Source of the DNA: Erysipelotrichaceae bacterium NK3D112
Lineage (GTDB): Bacteria > Bacillota_I > Bacilli_A > Erysipelotrichales > Erysipelotrichaceae
Direction: 5' to 3'
Assembly: GCA_000701725.1 (NCBI GenBank)
Contig: JNJQ01000018.1
Span: 1-52,358, forward strand
Length of the DNA: 52,358 bases
Below, in pieces: positions 7,951-16,745 of this stretch. Within the stretch, counting starts at the first letter, position 1. Each line of letters begins with the position of its first letter. The position numbers and the translations under genes were made by a program. A model generated the notes under the pieces. That model was not told the DNA's origin, made no database searches, and saw only the letters and a program-made list of their open reading frames with translations.

Positions 7951-9336
7951 ATGACCGGATGGCTTGAAAGATGGATTGAACCGAATATTCAGATTGATGA
8001 AAGCAGGAAAAGATTTTCCAATCATCAGCTTCGCAGAATGATGATTCCGCTGTTTATCGAACAGCTGCTTCTGATGGTGGTCGGACTGGCTGATACCATG
8101 ATGGTTTCGCATGCCGGTGAAGCTACCGTTTCAGGTGTTTCCCTGGATACGATGATCTATACAATTTTCATTCTGATTTTCTCATCGCTTGGCGCCGGAG
8201 GCGGTGTCATTGTGGCGCAGTATATCGGCCGCAAGGACCGTGAGAACGGCAATACAGCCGCTTCACAGGTATTTCTCGTCTCCTTTTCCGTTTCGATTGT
8301 TCTGATGATTCTGCTGCTGTTAGGCGGCAATACAATCCTGCATCTGCTTTATCCGGGTGTTGATCCGGCAGTCATGGAAGCGTGCAGAACATATCTCTGG
8401 ATTGTGACGCTTTCCTTTCCTGCCAATGCGGTCTATAACGCGGGAACAGCCTTATACAGATCGATGGGAAAGACATCGGTGACAATGCGTGTGTCGATGA
8501 TGATGAACGTGATCAATATCGTCGGCAATGCCATCGGTATCTTTGTATTGCATGCGGGTGCGGCAGGCGTCGCGTGGCCGACCACCATTTCATGGTATGC
8601 GGCAGCGTTTGTGATGACATATCTCTGTTTCTCTTCTGAGAATATGGTTCATATTGAGTGGAAAAAGATCTTCACTGTCAACAGGGAAATGATTTCCAGA
8701 ATCATGAGCGTTGCGGTTCCCAATGCGGTTGAAGGCGGACTGTTCCAATTGGCAAAGGTTGTGCTGGGATCCCTCATCGCCACCTTTGGCACCGCACAGA
8801 TCGCAGCCAACGGAATCGGTCAGACAATCTGGTCGCTCGCGGCGGTTGTGGTCAGCTCCATGAGCCCGATCTTCATCACCGTCATCGGTCAGTGCATCGG
8901 CGCCAGGGATACAGAGGCTGCCCGCTATTATCTCTGGAAACTTCTGCGCATGACGACGGCATTGACATTTGTGTGGAATATTCTGGTATTGCTGGCACTG
9001 CCGTTATTATTGCCGCTGTATGATATCTCTGAAGAAACAAGACATCTTCTGATCATCATTGTCATCATTCACAATGTCTTCTGCGGCACCATCGGCGCTT
9101 TCTTCGGACCGATGTCCGCCGGCTTCAGAGCTGCGGGAGATGTGAAATTCGCCATGTATGTATCGATATTCTGTACGGTCATCTTCCGCACATCCATGTC
9201 ATTCCTGCTCTGTTCGGGATTCCGTCTTGGTGTGATCGGCATTGCGATTGCCATGGTCATGGACTGGTCGCTTAAAGGAATCATATTGATGATCCGCGAA
9301 AGAAGCGGAAAGTGGCTCAGCCATCAGCTGATCTGA
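7951..9336 (+). CDS. MATE-family multidrug/toxin efflux transporter
   Basis: A 461-residue polytopic membrane protein with about twelve hydrophobic segments. It opens like MATE proteins, with RRMMIPLFIEQLLLMVVGLADTMMVSH, and continues with GAGGGVIVAQYIGRKD and later QLAKVVLGSLIATFGTAQIAANGIGQ. Family members export cationic drugs or metabolites using a Na+ or H+ gradient. The start at 7951 follows ACGGAGGAATGT; the frame open from 7918 adds eleven unlikely residues. It is divergent from the MFS gene and ends at a bidirectional terminator. Confidence 0.92.
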   Translation: MTGWLERWIEPNIQIDESRKRFSNHQLRRMMIPLFIEQLLLMVVGLADTMMVSHAGEATVSGVSLDTMIYTIFILIFSSLGAGGGVIVAQYIGRKDRENGNTAASQVFLVSFSVSIVLMILLLLGGNTILHLLYPGVDPAVMEACRTYLWIVTLSFPANAVYNAGTALYRSMGKTSVTMRVSMMMNVINIVGNAIGIFVLHAGAAGVAWPTTISWYAAAFVMTYLCFSSENMVHIEWKKIFTVNREMISRIMSVAVPNAVEGGLFQLAKVVLGSLIATFGTAQIAANGIGQTIWSLAAVVVSSMSPIFITVIGQCIGARDTEAARYYLWKLLRMTTALTFVWNILVLLALPLLLPLYDISEETRHLLIIIVIIHNVFCGTIGAFFGPMSAGFRAAGDVKFAMYVSIFCTVIFRTSMSFLLCSGFRLGVIGIAIAMVMDWSLKGIILMIRERSGKWLSHQLI

Positions 9337-9338
9337 TA

Positions 9339-9388
9339 AAAAATAAGACTGTTCCGGTTAAGCATTGCTTTTGCGGATCAGTCTTTTT
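9339..9388. terminator. Bidirectional terminator between MATE and the galactoside locus
   Basis: AAGACTG (9345-9351) pairs with CAGTCTT (9379-9385), with an inner TCCG/CGGA stem. T-runs lie outside on both strands, so it can also close the long minus-strand operon. Confidence 0.85.
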
Positions 9389-9460
9389 CGTGAACTGGTT
9401 CAGCCTGCCGCGATTGGCTGAAAGCAGCTCTGTGATATAGGTGTCAGTATTTTGAAAACA

Positions 9461-11389
9461 TTAATTCCATTCGATCACGATTTCAGCTGATTCATTCTTT
9501 ACTTCACAATCGATGAAGCAGAGATTGTCACAGATCTGAAGATCATCCGTGCGATCAATTCCATTAACTCTCAGTCTTGAGACTGAAGATCCGGTGCAGA
9601 AGCAGAACGGGCCTGATTCTTTCAGGACAATCCGGTCGTGATCATCGGATTCATCCCATTCTTTGACAGCGGTGAAACCTGCATATAGATCGCTTCTGCC
9701 GATCACAGCCATATGTCTGCCTTGCGGCGCAAGAACATACCATCCGTATTCTGTGGCATCAAGCGTGAGTGAACTGATATCCTGCTTTGTCAGGATTTTT
9801 CTGCTGAACCAGTCATAAACAACATAGTTCAGCGAGGAATCGAGCTCTTCGATTTCATCCGGACTGAAGCTGCACGGCAGTTTTGAATCCGTCAGGTTGA
9901 ACAGAAGGAATCCGCCGCTGACGCGATCAGCTGTCATTCCGTAATTGTGAAGCTTCAATACTGTGTGATCCAGAGGGTCTTCAAAGACACATGAATCAGA
10001 GGGTATCAATGATCTTTCCAGCGAAGGAATTTCTCCGTTCAGATAAGTCATCGGCCTGAAGATGGAAGTAACACTTTCATCCACGCGGTCGCTGAAATAT
10101 ACCGGTCCGCCGGAAAGGGCACGGATCAGGCTGTGCTTGACGGCATCGGCTTCCTTTGTCCAGAACATATCCCAGTCACAGGTGTACAGAATGTTGTGAT
10201 AAAGGGAATTCCATGCGTTCTGCAGAAGATGTTCCCTGAAACCGTCCATGCCTTTGGCAGGCACAAAGTCATCTGAATTGCGGGAAATGCCGGTCAGTTT
10301 TCTGGCGGCGATGGATTCCATTGCCATACCCATGCAGTTGATCACATTGCAATCAAACAGCTGCGATGCGGTTTCAATATCATGGGCGATTCCTTCCGCA
10401 GCCTTTGGTGCAGGCATATAGTTGCGGAAGAAGTTGGCAACAGTACTCTGTCCGTCAACCTTGACGAAGCTGATTCCGTCCTTTTTCAGATATTCATACC
10501 AGTTCATGTAGAACGGTGTGCCCTTGACCGGATCGGGATAGATATTGCCGTCTTCTGTGAAATGCAAAGCCTCATCGCAGTCCAGGCTGTTTTCAGATGC
10601 GATTCCTTCCCAGAAACCGCATACCGCATGCCAGACACCGAACCATTCGATTTCAGACATTTTGCGGATTTTTTCAGTCATCGGAAGGAATCCGTGAGGG
10701 AATTTGACGCGGTCCGGTTCATACGCTTTCAGTTTCATTCCTTCGGTGCTGAGCCAGCCGTCATCAATCAGCATCCATCTCGCCGGAATCTTCTTTGCGG
10801 AAAGTTCTTCCGCCTTGGCAATCAGGCCTTCCTCATTCACATCACGGTAGAATGCGTCCCAGCTGCACCAGCCGAGATATTTCAGCATTTCCGGAACAGG
10901 TCTTTCCGTGCGCAGAGGCAGATTCATAAACTCTGCCATTGTGCACATGGCTTTTCCGGCTGCCCTGCGGGCGCTGATATCATGTGACATCACGAATAAG
11001 GGCTGATCGCATTCTTCATGAATATCTGTATTTGAGAATACCCGGAGTCCGAAAGAAGTATCTGTACCGGCTGCCAGCTGTGTTTTGAAATTCTGATAAG
11101 CAAGCGGAAGGATGCAGAAACATTCCTTCTCACTCTGGATCAGAAGCACCTGGGTGCGCTTTGGGATGTCCTGGAATGACCGGATGAAGGCAGGTCTTGT
11201 CCACCAGTCATTGAGCATATACAAAGCCGTCATCTTCACAGGCTTCAGATCTGTTTCAGTCAGAATCTCATACGGCTCTTTCTGATCCGCAGAGGTTTCA
11301 CCCTTATGCATGAATACAATGGTGCTTTCTCCGTATTCACTGCATCTGAATGTGCAGTTTTCAATATTCACCGGTTTGAAGTCAAACAT
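9461..11389 (-). CDS. Sip1/raffinose-synthase-type GH36 alpha-galactosidase
   Basis: A 642-residue enzyme of the raffinose synthase/Sip1 branch of GH36. Diagnostic pieces are YLGWCSWDAFYRDV, WMLIDDGW, and GISFVKVDGQS, whose Asp is the expected nucleophile. ISRNSDDF has the expected acid/base Asp pair. Plant relatives make raffinose-family sugars, but bacterial relatives in sugar operons are taken to be alpha-galactosidases; the activity here is inferred. ATG 11389 is preferred over GTG 11395 because AGGAAGG overlaps the latter and is well spaced for the former. It lies 2 bases after galE, so translation is probably coupled. No signal peptide is seen; cytoplasmic. Confidence 0.85.
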   Translation of the reverse strand: MFDFKPVNIENCTFRCSEYGESTIVFMHKGETSADQKEPYEILTETDLKPVKMTALYMLNDWWTRPAFIRSFQDIPKRTQVLLIQSEKECFCILPLAYQNFKTQLAAGTDTSFGLRVFSNTDIHEECDQPLFVMSHDISARRAAGKAMCTMAEFMNLPLRTERPVPEMLKYLGWCSWDAFYRDVNEEGLIAKAEELSAKKIPARWMLIDDGWLSTEGMKLKAYEPDRVKFPHGFLPMTEKIRKMSEIEWFGVWHAVCGFWEGIASENSLDCDEALHFTEDGNIYPDPVKGTPFYMNWYEYLKKDGISFVKVDGQSTVANFFRNYMPAPKAAEGIAHDIETASQLFDCNVINCMGMAMESIAARKLTGISRNSDDFVPAKGMDGFREHLLQNAWNSLYHNILYTCDWDMFWTKEADAVKHSLIRALSGGPVYFSDRVDESVTSIFRPMTYLNGEIPSLERSLIPSDSCVFEDPLDHTVLKLHNYGMTADRVSGGFLLFNLTDSKLPCSFSPDEIEELDSSLNYVVYDWFSRKILTKQDISSLTLDATEYGWYVLAPQGRHMAVIGRSDLYAGFTAVKEWDESDDHDRIVLKESGPFCFCTGSSVSRLRVNGIDRTDDLQICDNLCFIDCEVKNESAEIVIEWN

Positions 11390-11391
11390 AT

Positions 11392-12414
11392 TCACCTTCC
11401 TGCATCATATCCGTCCGGATTCTGACTCTGCCATCTCCAGGCATCGCGGCACATGTCCTCAAGATTCTTTTCAGCCTTCCAGCCAAGCACATCATATGCC
11501 TTGGAAGGATCGGAATAACATGTGGCGATATCGCCGGGACGTCTTGGATCGATGACATAGGGAATCTCTTTTCCGCATGCCTGAGAGAAAGCCTTGATGA
11601 TATCAAGCACGGAATAGCCTGTGCCTGTGCCGAGGTTGAAGATATTCACACCGTCGAGCTTTTCCATTCCTTCAATTGCCTTGACATGTCCCTTGGCCAG
11701 ATCCACGACGTGGATGTAGTCTCTGACACCTGTTCCGTCCCGTGTGTCATAGTCATTGCCGAAGACATGGACCATTTCAAGCTTTCCGCCGGCAACCTTT
11801 GCCACATAGGGAAGCAGGTTGTTGGGAATGCCCTTGGGGTCTTCACCGATTAATCCGCTCTCATGCGCACCGATGGGATTGAAATATCTGAGCAACATGA
11901 CTTTCCACTCATTGTCCGATTTCCAAAGGTCCGTCAGGATTCTTTCCTGCATGGATTTGGTTTCGCCATAAGGGTTGGTAGTAATTCCCTTGGGACATTC
12001 CTCTGTGATCGGAATGAAGGCGGGATCGCCATAGACAGTCGCGGAGGATGAGAAGACGATCTTCTTACAGCCATGGTTTCTCATGACATCGGTGAGAACC
12101 AGAGTGGAAACCAGGTTGTTGTAATAATATTCAATCGGCTTGCGGGTGGATTCACCGACTGCCTTGTATCCGGCAAAGTGAATCACGGCATCAATGCTTT
12201 CCTTATCAAACAGATCGTTCAAAGCCTCTCTGTCACAGACATCGATCTCATAGAACTTCGGGCGTTTTCCCGCGATTTTCTCAATGCGGTCAATGACCAG
12301 GGCTTTGGAATTATAAAGGTTGTCGGCGACGATGACGTCATAGCCGCTTTCAATCAGTTCAACACATGTATGGCTGCCGATGAAGCCGGCACCGCCTGTC
12401 ACAAGAACACTCAT
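11392..12414 (-). CDS. galE: UDP-glucose 4-epimerase
   Basis: A 340-residue SDR-type epimerase. The NAD-binding motif is VTGGAGFIGSH at the N-terminus, FSSSATVYG holds the catalytic Ser, and YGETKSMQE holds the Tyr-x3-Lys pair. RYFNPIGAHESG and the C-terminal RRPGDIATCYSD are typical GalE. It interconverts UDP-galactose and UDP-glucose, closing the Leloir pathway together with the adjacent galT and galK. It lies 13 bases after galT with AAGAGGTAAGAG as ribosome site. Confidence 0.97.
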   Translation of the reverse strand: MSVLVTGGAGFIGSHTCVELIESGYDVIVADNLYNSKALVIDRIEKIAGKRPKFYEIDVCDREALNDLFDKESIDAVIHFAGYKAVGESTRKPIEYYYNNLVSTLVLTDVMRNHGCKKIVFSSSATVYGDPAFIPITEECPKGITTNPYGETKSMQERILTDLWKSDNEWKVMLLRYFNPIGAHESGLIGEDPKGIPNNLLPYVAKVAGGKLEMVHVFGNDYDTRDGTGVRDYIHVVDLAKGHVKAIEGMEKLDGVNIFNLGTGTGYSVLDIIKAFSQACGKEIPYVIDPRRPGDIATCYSDPSKAYDVLGWKAEKNLEDMCRDAWRWQSQNPDGYDAGR

Positions 12415-12427
12415 AATCTCTTACCTC

Positions 12428-13918
12428 TTATACTTTTTTCAGGAAGCGGATAAAACCGTCTCTTCCTTCCTGATTCCGTTTGTAGACACCTGCGTCTTCA
12501 AGAACCCGGGCAAACACTTTGCCTGTTTCAGTCTGCAGGATTTCATTCACATTCTCAGAAGTGACATCATAGGATGACGCGATCTTTTCCGCCCATTCAC
12601 GATGCTTTGCAATATCCGGCCCGTATTCATCAAAGGGAGTTTTCTGAACAAGCGCTTTTGCCAGTTCATCGAATTCCTTTTTCAGTCTTCCGGGCAGCAC
12701 GGCAAGTCCCATGACTTCGATCAGACCGATGTTTTCCTTTTTGATATGATGCAGATCGCTGTGCGGATGGAAAATGCCGAGGGGATGTTCCTCACTGGTG
12801 AGATTGTTTCGAAGCACAAGGTCCATCTCATAATCATTTCCTCGTCTGCGGCAGATCGGCGTGATGGTGTTGTGAGGCACATCATCAGTCATTGCATAGA
12901 TACCGCAGGTCTCATCGGTATGACTGCGCCATGCGCTTAGAATTTTTGCGGAAAGCTCCGCGATCTTTGCGGCGTCCGCACTTCTCAGACGGATCACACT
13001 CATCGGCCAGCGGACAATTCCCGCATGAACATCCTCATAACCTTCAAAGGTCCATTCCGTTTCAACCGGCGCCTTTGCCATGGCAAATGTGTATCCGCCG
13101 CCCTGATAATGTTCATGGCTGAGAATACTTCCTCCGACGATCGGAAGATCCGCGTTGGATCCGATGAAATAGTGGGGGAACTGCGTTACAAAATCGAGCA
13201 GGGTACGGAACGTTGCACCGGAGATGGTCATCGGCTGATGGTTTTCATGGAAGACAATGCAGTGCTCATTGTAATAAACATAAGGACTGTATTGCAGGAA
13301 CCAGTGTTCACCGTTGAGCTCAAGCGGAATGATTCTGTGATTTTCTCTGGCGGGATGATTGGTTCTTCCCGCATAGCCTTCATTCTCAGCGCACAGCTGA
13401 CATTTCGGATAACCGGACTGGACGGCGTTTTTCGCGGCTGCGATCGCTTTCGGGTCTTTTTCCGGCTTGGAAAGGTTGATGGAAATATCCAGGTCTCCGT
13501 ATTCCGTTGCGGTCTGCCAGCGGATATCTTTCGCAATTCTGTCAACACGGATGTAGTTCGTATCGCGGCTGAAACCGTAATACCATCGGGTTGCCTTCTG
13601 AGCGCCTTCGCTTTCGTAAATCCTGCTGAAACGATCACGGATTACGGAAGGCCAGGGGGTCAGGCAGCCCATCAGTTTTGTATCAAACAGATCACGGGAA
13701 ACAATATTATCTTCACAGATGCCCTTGCGCACCGCCTCATCCGTGAGGTTTTTGAGGATATCGCAAAGAGGCAGATCCTGATCCGTGAATGATTCCGTAT
13801 AGTCGTCCTGTTCCATCACGCTGAGCAGCTGATTGCGGACAAATACGATATCAGCAGACCGGATCAGCTGTTTTTCAATGCCATAGCGGACCAGCAATGC
13901 AATCATCTTATCAATCAT
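12428..13918 (-). CDS. galT: UDP-glucose--hexose-1-phosphate uridylyltransferase, class II (Bacillota type)
   Basis: A 496-residue protein, the length of the class II GalT of Bacillota rather than the roughly 350 residues of E. coli GalT. Characteristic segments are NHPARENHRIIPLELNG, LSHEHYQGG, and FHPHSDLHHIKKENIGLIEV followed by GLAVLPGRLK. It transfers UMP from UDP-glucose to galactose 1-phosphate. The gene starts 12 bases after galK, with AAAAGGAGAATTTC before the ATG. Confidence 0.95.
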   Translation of the reverse strand: MIDKMIALLVRYGIEKQLIRSADIVFVRNQLLSVMEQDDYTESFTDQDLPLCDILKNLTDEAVRKGICEDNIVSRDLFDTKLMGCLTPWPSVIRDRFSRIYESEGAQKATRWYYGFSRDTNYIRVDRIAKDIRWQTATEYGDLDISINLSKPEKDPKAIAAAKNAVQSGYPKCQLCAENEGYAGRTNHPARENHRIIPLELNGEHWFLQYSPYVYYNEHCIVFHENHQPMTISGATFRTLLDFVTQFPHYFIGSNADLPIVGGSILSHEHYQGGGYTFAMAKAPVETEWTFEGYEDVHAGIVRWPMSVIRLRSADAAKIAELSAKILSAWRSHTDETCGIYAMTDDVPHNTITPICRRRGNDYEMDLVLRNNLTSEEHPLGIFHPHSDLHHIKKENIGLIEVMGLAVLPGRLKKEFDELAKALVQKTPFDEYGPDIAKHREWAEKIASSYDVTSENVNEILQTETGKVFARVLEDAGVYKRNQEGRDGFIRFLKKV

Positions 13919-13930
13919 GAAATTCTCCTT

Positions 13931-15220
13931 TTACAGAACACGGATACCGCCGTAAGGACGGATTGCCATGATATGGCAGGAGCCTTTGCCGAGGACCGCT
14001 TCTGTTTTTTCAATCATTTCGGCTGTCATTTCCAGCGGCACATATGCCTGCACAGTGCCGGCGAAACCGCCGCCATGCACTCTGACCGCTCCTTTTCCGC
14101 CCAGGATCTGTCTGATCAGTGCAATCGTCAGCGCGACGGCCTGCTCTTTGATTTCACCCGCGGGAGTGATGTTCTGCAGATATTCCCAGCTGCTGTGGGC
14201 GGATTCATTCACAAGGTGCAGGAAGCGCTCATAATCGTGCTGTTCAAGGGCGTCGGCTTCTTCAGCCGCACGTCTGTTTTCATTGAAGAAATGAATGGCA
14301 CGAAGCAATGCGCGGCCTGAACAGGTCTTTCTCAATTCAGGAAGCTTATCCATGAAGAGATCTTCGGGGACTTCCCTGAGATATTCATAACCGCATGCTT
14401 TTGCGACACTGATGCATTCCGCCGGCACCGCTGCGTATTCATCCGTAAGATCCGCATGATCCGCACCGGAATCAACAATGACAAGTGCCAGACCGGCTTC
14501 TGCGGGATTCATTTCAATCTGCTTTACGGAAGGGTTCAGAGGATCTTTGAAATCCATACGGACCGCACCGCCGAAGGAGGATGCCATCTGATCCAGCAGA
14601 CCGCAGGGCTTGCCGAAATATTCGTTCTCTGTTTTCTGGCCGATCTTTGCGATTTCAATGGCGTCTGCTTTGTTCTCACCCATGAACAGTTCATTCATGA
14701 CAGTCGCAAGAAGGGTTTCGAATGCGGCGCTGGAAGAGATGCCGCTGCCTCCCGGCACATTGGATGAGATATAAAGATCAAGTCCGCAGAGTGATGCGCC
14801 TTTATCGCGGAATGCTCTGCAGATGCCGCGCAGGATGGAAATGCTTGTTCCGTATTCAGCCGGATTGATATCAAGATCATCCAGGCTGACACAGCAGGGC
14901 TCATAGCCTTCGCTCTTCAGGCGCATCTGCGAGCTCTGATTGGCTGAAACAGCCGCAATCATATCCATATTGACGGAAGCTGCGATGGCGATGCCATGCT
15001 GGTGATCGGTGTGGTTTCCGCCGATTTCCGTTCTGCCGGAGGCACTGAACAGGGCAGCTGTATCATGGTGTCCGTATTCAGACTCAAGACCGTCGAGTAC
15101 ATGGAGATATCTTTGCGCATGGTCTTCTGCCTTCTTTTTATCGCAGCAGTACAGGCGTGAGAGTTTACTCAGGGTTTCTCTTTCCGTGAGTGATGTTTTC
15201 AATTGATTGACCGGGATCAT
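13931..15220 (-). CDS. galK: Galactokinase
   Basis: A 429-residue GHMP kinase. The galactokinase signature GRTEIGGNHTDHQHG lies near residue 65, the ATP-binding PGGSGISSSAAFE near residue 155, and the C-terminal GHMP motif VRVHGGGFAGTVQAYVP near residue 380. It phosphorylates galactose released by the GH36 enzymes. Its ATG follows AAGGTATTAAAAA. It is first in the galK-galT-galE-GH36 run and lies only 33 bases downstream of an apparent intrinsic terminator, which suggests attenuation or partial read-through. Confidence 0.96.
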   Translation of the reverse strand: MIPVNQLKTSLTERETLSKLSRLYCCDKKKAEDHAQRYLHVLDGLESEYGHHDTAALFSASGRTEIGGNHTDHQHGIAIAASVNMDMIAAVSANQSSQMRLKSEGYEPCCVSLDDLDINPAEYGTSISILRGICRAFRDKGASLCGLDLYISSNVPGGSGISSSAAFETLLATVMNELFMGENKADAIEIAKIGQKTENEYFGKPCGLLDQMASSFGGAVRMDFKDPLNPSVKQIEMNPAEAGLALVIVDSGADHADLTDEYAAVPAECISVAKACGYEYLREVPEDLFMDKLPELRKTCSGRALLRAIHFFNENRRAAEEADALEQHDYERFLHLVNESAHSSWEYLQNITPAGEIKEQAVALTIALIRQILGGKGAVRVHGGGFAGTVQAYVPLEMTAEMIEKTEAVLGKGSCHIMAIRPYGGIRVL

Positions 15221-15253
15221 TTTTTAATACCTTCTTTCTGCTCGGAATTTCTG

Positions 15254-15319
15254 AAAAAAGCAGCACGGATGAACGTCCTCTCTTTTTGAAAAAGATTTTT
15301 GAGTGATCATCTGTGCTGC
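15254..15319 (-). terminator. Intrinsic terminator/attenuator ahead of galK
   Basis: On the minus strand GCAGCAC (15319-15313) pairs with GTGCTGC (15266-15260), extended by GATGA/TCATC across one A-C mismatch, and followed directly by TTTTTT (15259-15254). The loop is A/T-rich. The galK ATG begins at 15220, leaving little room for a separate promoter downstream of the hairpin. Confidence 0.7.
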
Positions 15320-15325
15320 ATCACA

Positions 15326-15362
15326 CCGTCATATCGCAGTGCACGTGAGGATATCCACGGTG
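15326..15362 (-). repeat. Second hairpin downstream of the transporter ATPase gene
   Basis: ACCGT-GGATATC pairs with GATATG-ACGGT across a small bulge, just after the ATPase stop codon and just before the galK attenuator. It may protect the 3' end of the upstream message. Confidence 0.4.
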
Positions 15363-15383
15363 TTTATTTGTTATGCGGCTGTA

Positions 15384-16580
15384 TTATGCCTCCAGGTTGA
15401 TACCTGTTTCCTTGGAGAACAGGTGGCAGACATTGCCGGGGAAGTCAAATTTGACATCCGCTCCGTGATTGAGAGAATCAAGCTCTTCGGTTGTCATGTT
15501 CAGGGTCGAAACGATCAGGATCACATCCTGTCCGAATGAATTCACATGCAGGTGAACGGAGGAACCCATCATTTCCGTTACATCGACTTTCGCATCGATT
15601 CCGCTTGCACTGAGACTGATATGTTCAGGACGGACACCGAGGGTAACGGGCTGCGCAGCGACATTTTTCGCGCTCAGGGCTGCCTGTTTGTCTTCTGAGA
15701 GCTCAACGGTGTAATCACCGAGTTTCACACTGTATCTGCCGTTGTTTTTCAGAAGCTCGGCATTTTCGAACAGATTCATCTGCGGTGTGCCGATGAAGGT
15801 TGCAACGAAGATATTGTAAGGATGATTGAATACTTCCTGAGGAGTGCCGATCTGCTGGATAAAGCCGTCTTTCATAATGACGATTCTGTCTCCGAGTGTC
15901 ATCGCTTCGGTCTGATCGTGAGTGACATAGATGAATGTGGTGTCAATTGTATTGCGAAGCTTGATGATCTCGGCACGCATCTGGTTGCGCAGTTTTGCGT
16001 CAAGGTTGGACAGAGGTTCATCCATTAACATGACCTGCGGTTCTCTGACAATGGCACGTCCGATCGCGACACGCTGTCTCTGACCGCCGGAAAGAGCTTT
16101 CGGCTTTCTGTCAAGATACTGCATGATATCGAGCACGGATGCGGCTTCACGGACCTTGATGTCAATTTCATCCTTCGGGATCCGGCGCAGTTTCAGCGCA
16201 AAGGCAAGGTTTTCATAGACAGTCATATGCGGATAGAGCGCATAGTTCTGGAAAACCATGGCGATATCTCTGTCTTTCGGCGCAACGTCATTGACCAGCT
16301 TGTCACCGATGTAAAGCTCGCCGCCTGAGATATCCTCAAGACCTGCGATCATTCTGAGTGTGGTGGATTTTCCGCAGCCGGAAGGACCGACCAATACGAT
16401 GAATTCCTTATCCGCAATATCAAGAGAGAATTCCTGGACTGCGACGACCCCCTCATCTGTGATCTGCAGATTCACCTGTTTCTTTTCAGGTTCATCGTCT
16501 TTTTTCTTCTTTGCTTTTTTCTGTTCGTCGCTGCTGAACGGATAGATCTTCTTGATATTCTTCAGTGTTAAAGATGCCAT
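15384..16580 (-). CDS. Sugar ABC transporter ATP-binding protein (MsmK/UgpC type)
   Basis: A 398-residue ABC ATPase. The Walker A is GPSGCGKST, the Q-loop MVFQNYALYPHMT, the signature LSGGQRQRVAIGRA, and the Walker B VMLMDEPLSNLD. A C-terminal regulatory (TOBE/MalK-like) domain covers about residues 260-398. It energises carbohydrate ABC importers and is often shared between several of them. An unusual Lys/Glu-rich insert (about residues 15-37, including KKAKKKKDDEPEKK) splits the first strand from GVVAVQEF. The start at 16580 (MASLTLKNIKK) fits the family but lacks a clear ribosome site; the frame is open to 16670. Confidence 0.92.
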   Translation of the reverse strand: MASLTLKNIKKIYPFSSDEQKKAKKKKDDEPEKKQVNLQITDEGVVAVQEFSLDIADKEFIVLVGPSGCGKSTTLRMIAGLEDISGGELYIGDKLVNDVAPKDRDIAMVFQNYALYPHMTVYENLAFALKLRRIPKDEIDIKVREAASVLDIMQYLDRKPKALSGGQRQRVAIGRAIVREPQVMLMDEPLSNLDAKLRNQMRAEIIKLRNTIDTTFIYVTHDQTEAMTLGDRIVIMKDGFIQQIGTPQEVFNHPYNIFVATFIGTPQMNLFENAELLKNNGRYSVKLGDYTVELSEDKQAALSAKNVAAQPVTLGVRPEHISLSASGIDAKVDVTEMMGSSVHLHVNSFGQDVILIVSTLNMTTEELDSLNHGADVKFDFPGNVCHLFSKETGINLEA

Positions 16581-16594
16581 TATGTTCTGACTCT

Positions 16595-16694
16595 GTGCAT
16601 GCTGAATCCTCAATCCATGCACTCGCGCGGTCCCGGGCAAAACGTTACCGGCATTACGGCAGGTCTCCACACTGCCGCACCGTGAGCCGACGGT
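16595..16694 (-). other. Highly structured leader of the ABC ATPase gene
   Basis: Three hairpins lie in 100 bases between the alpha-galactosidase stop and the ATPase start: ACCGT/ACGGT (16694-16690 with 16683-16679), CGGCAG/CTGCCG (16677-16672 with 16662-16657), and GTGCATG/CATGCAC (16622-16616 with 16601-16595). The last ends 15 bases before the ATG. A good AAAGGAGATA ribosome-site-like motif occurs at about 16704-16695 with no start codon at the right distance. None of the hairpins has a terminator T-run. Confidence 0.5.
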
Positions 16695-16745
16695 TATCTC
16701 CTTTCTGATCGGTTTATGAAATACGTGGAGAACTTTTCGTTATTT

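Noticed and set aside
13025-13792. 255-codon plus-strand open frame
   Set aside because: It is antisense to galT, which has family motifs and a ribosome site.
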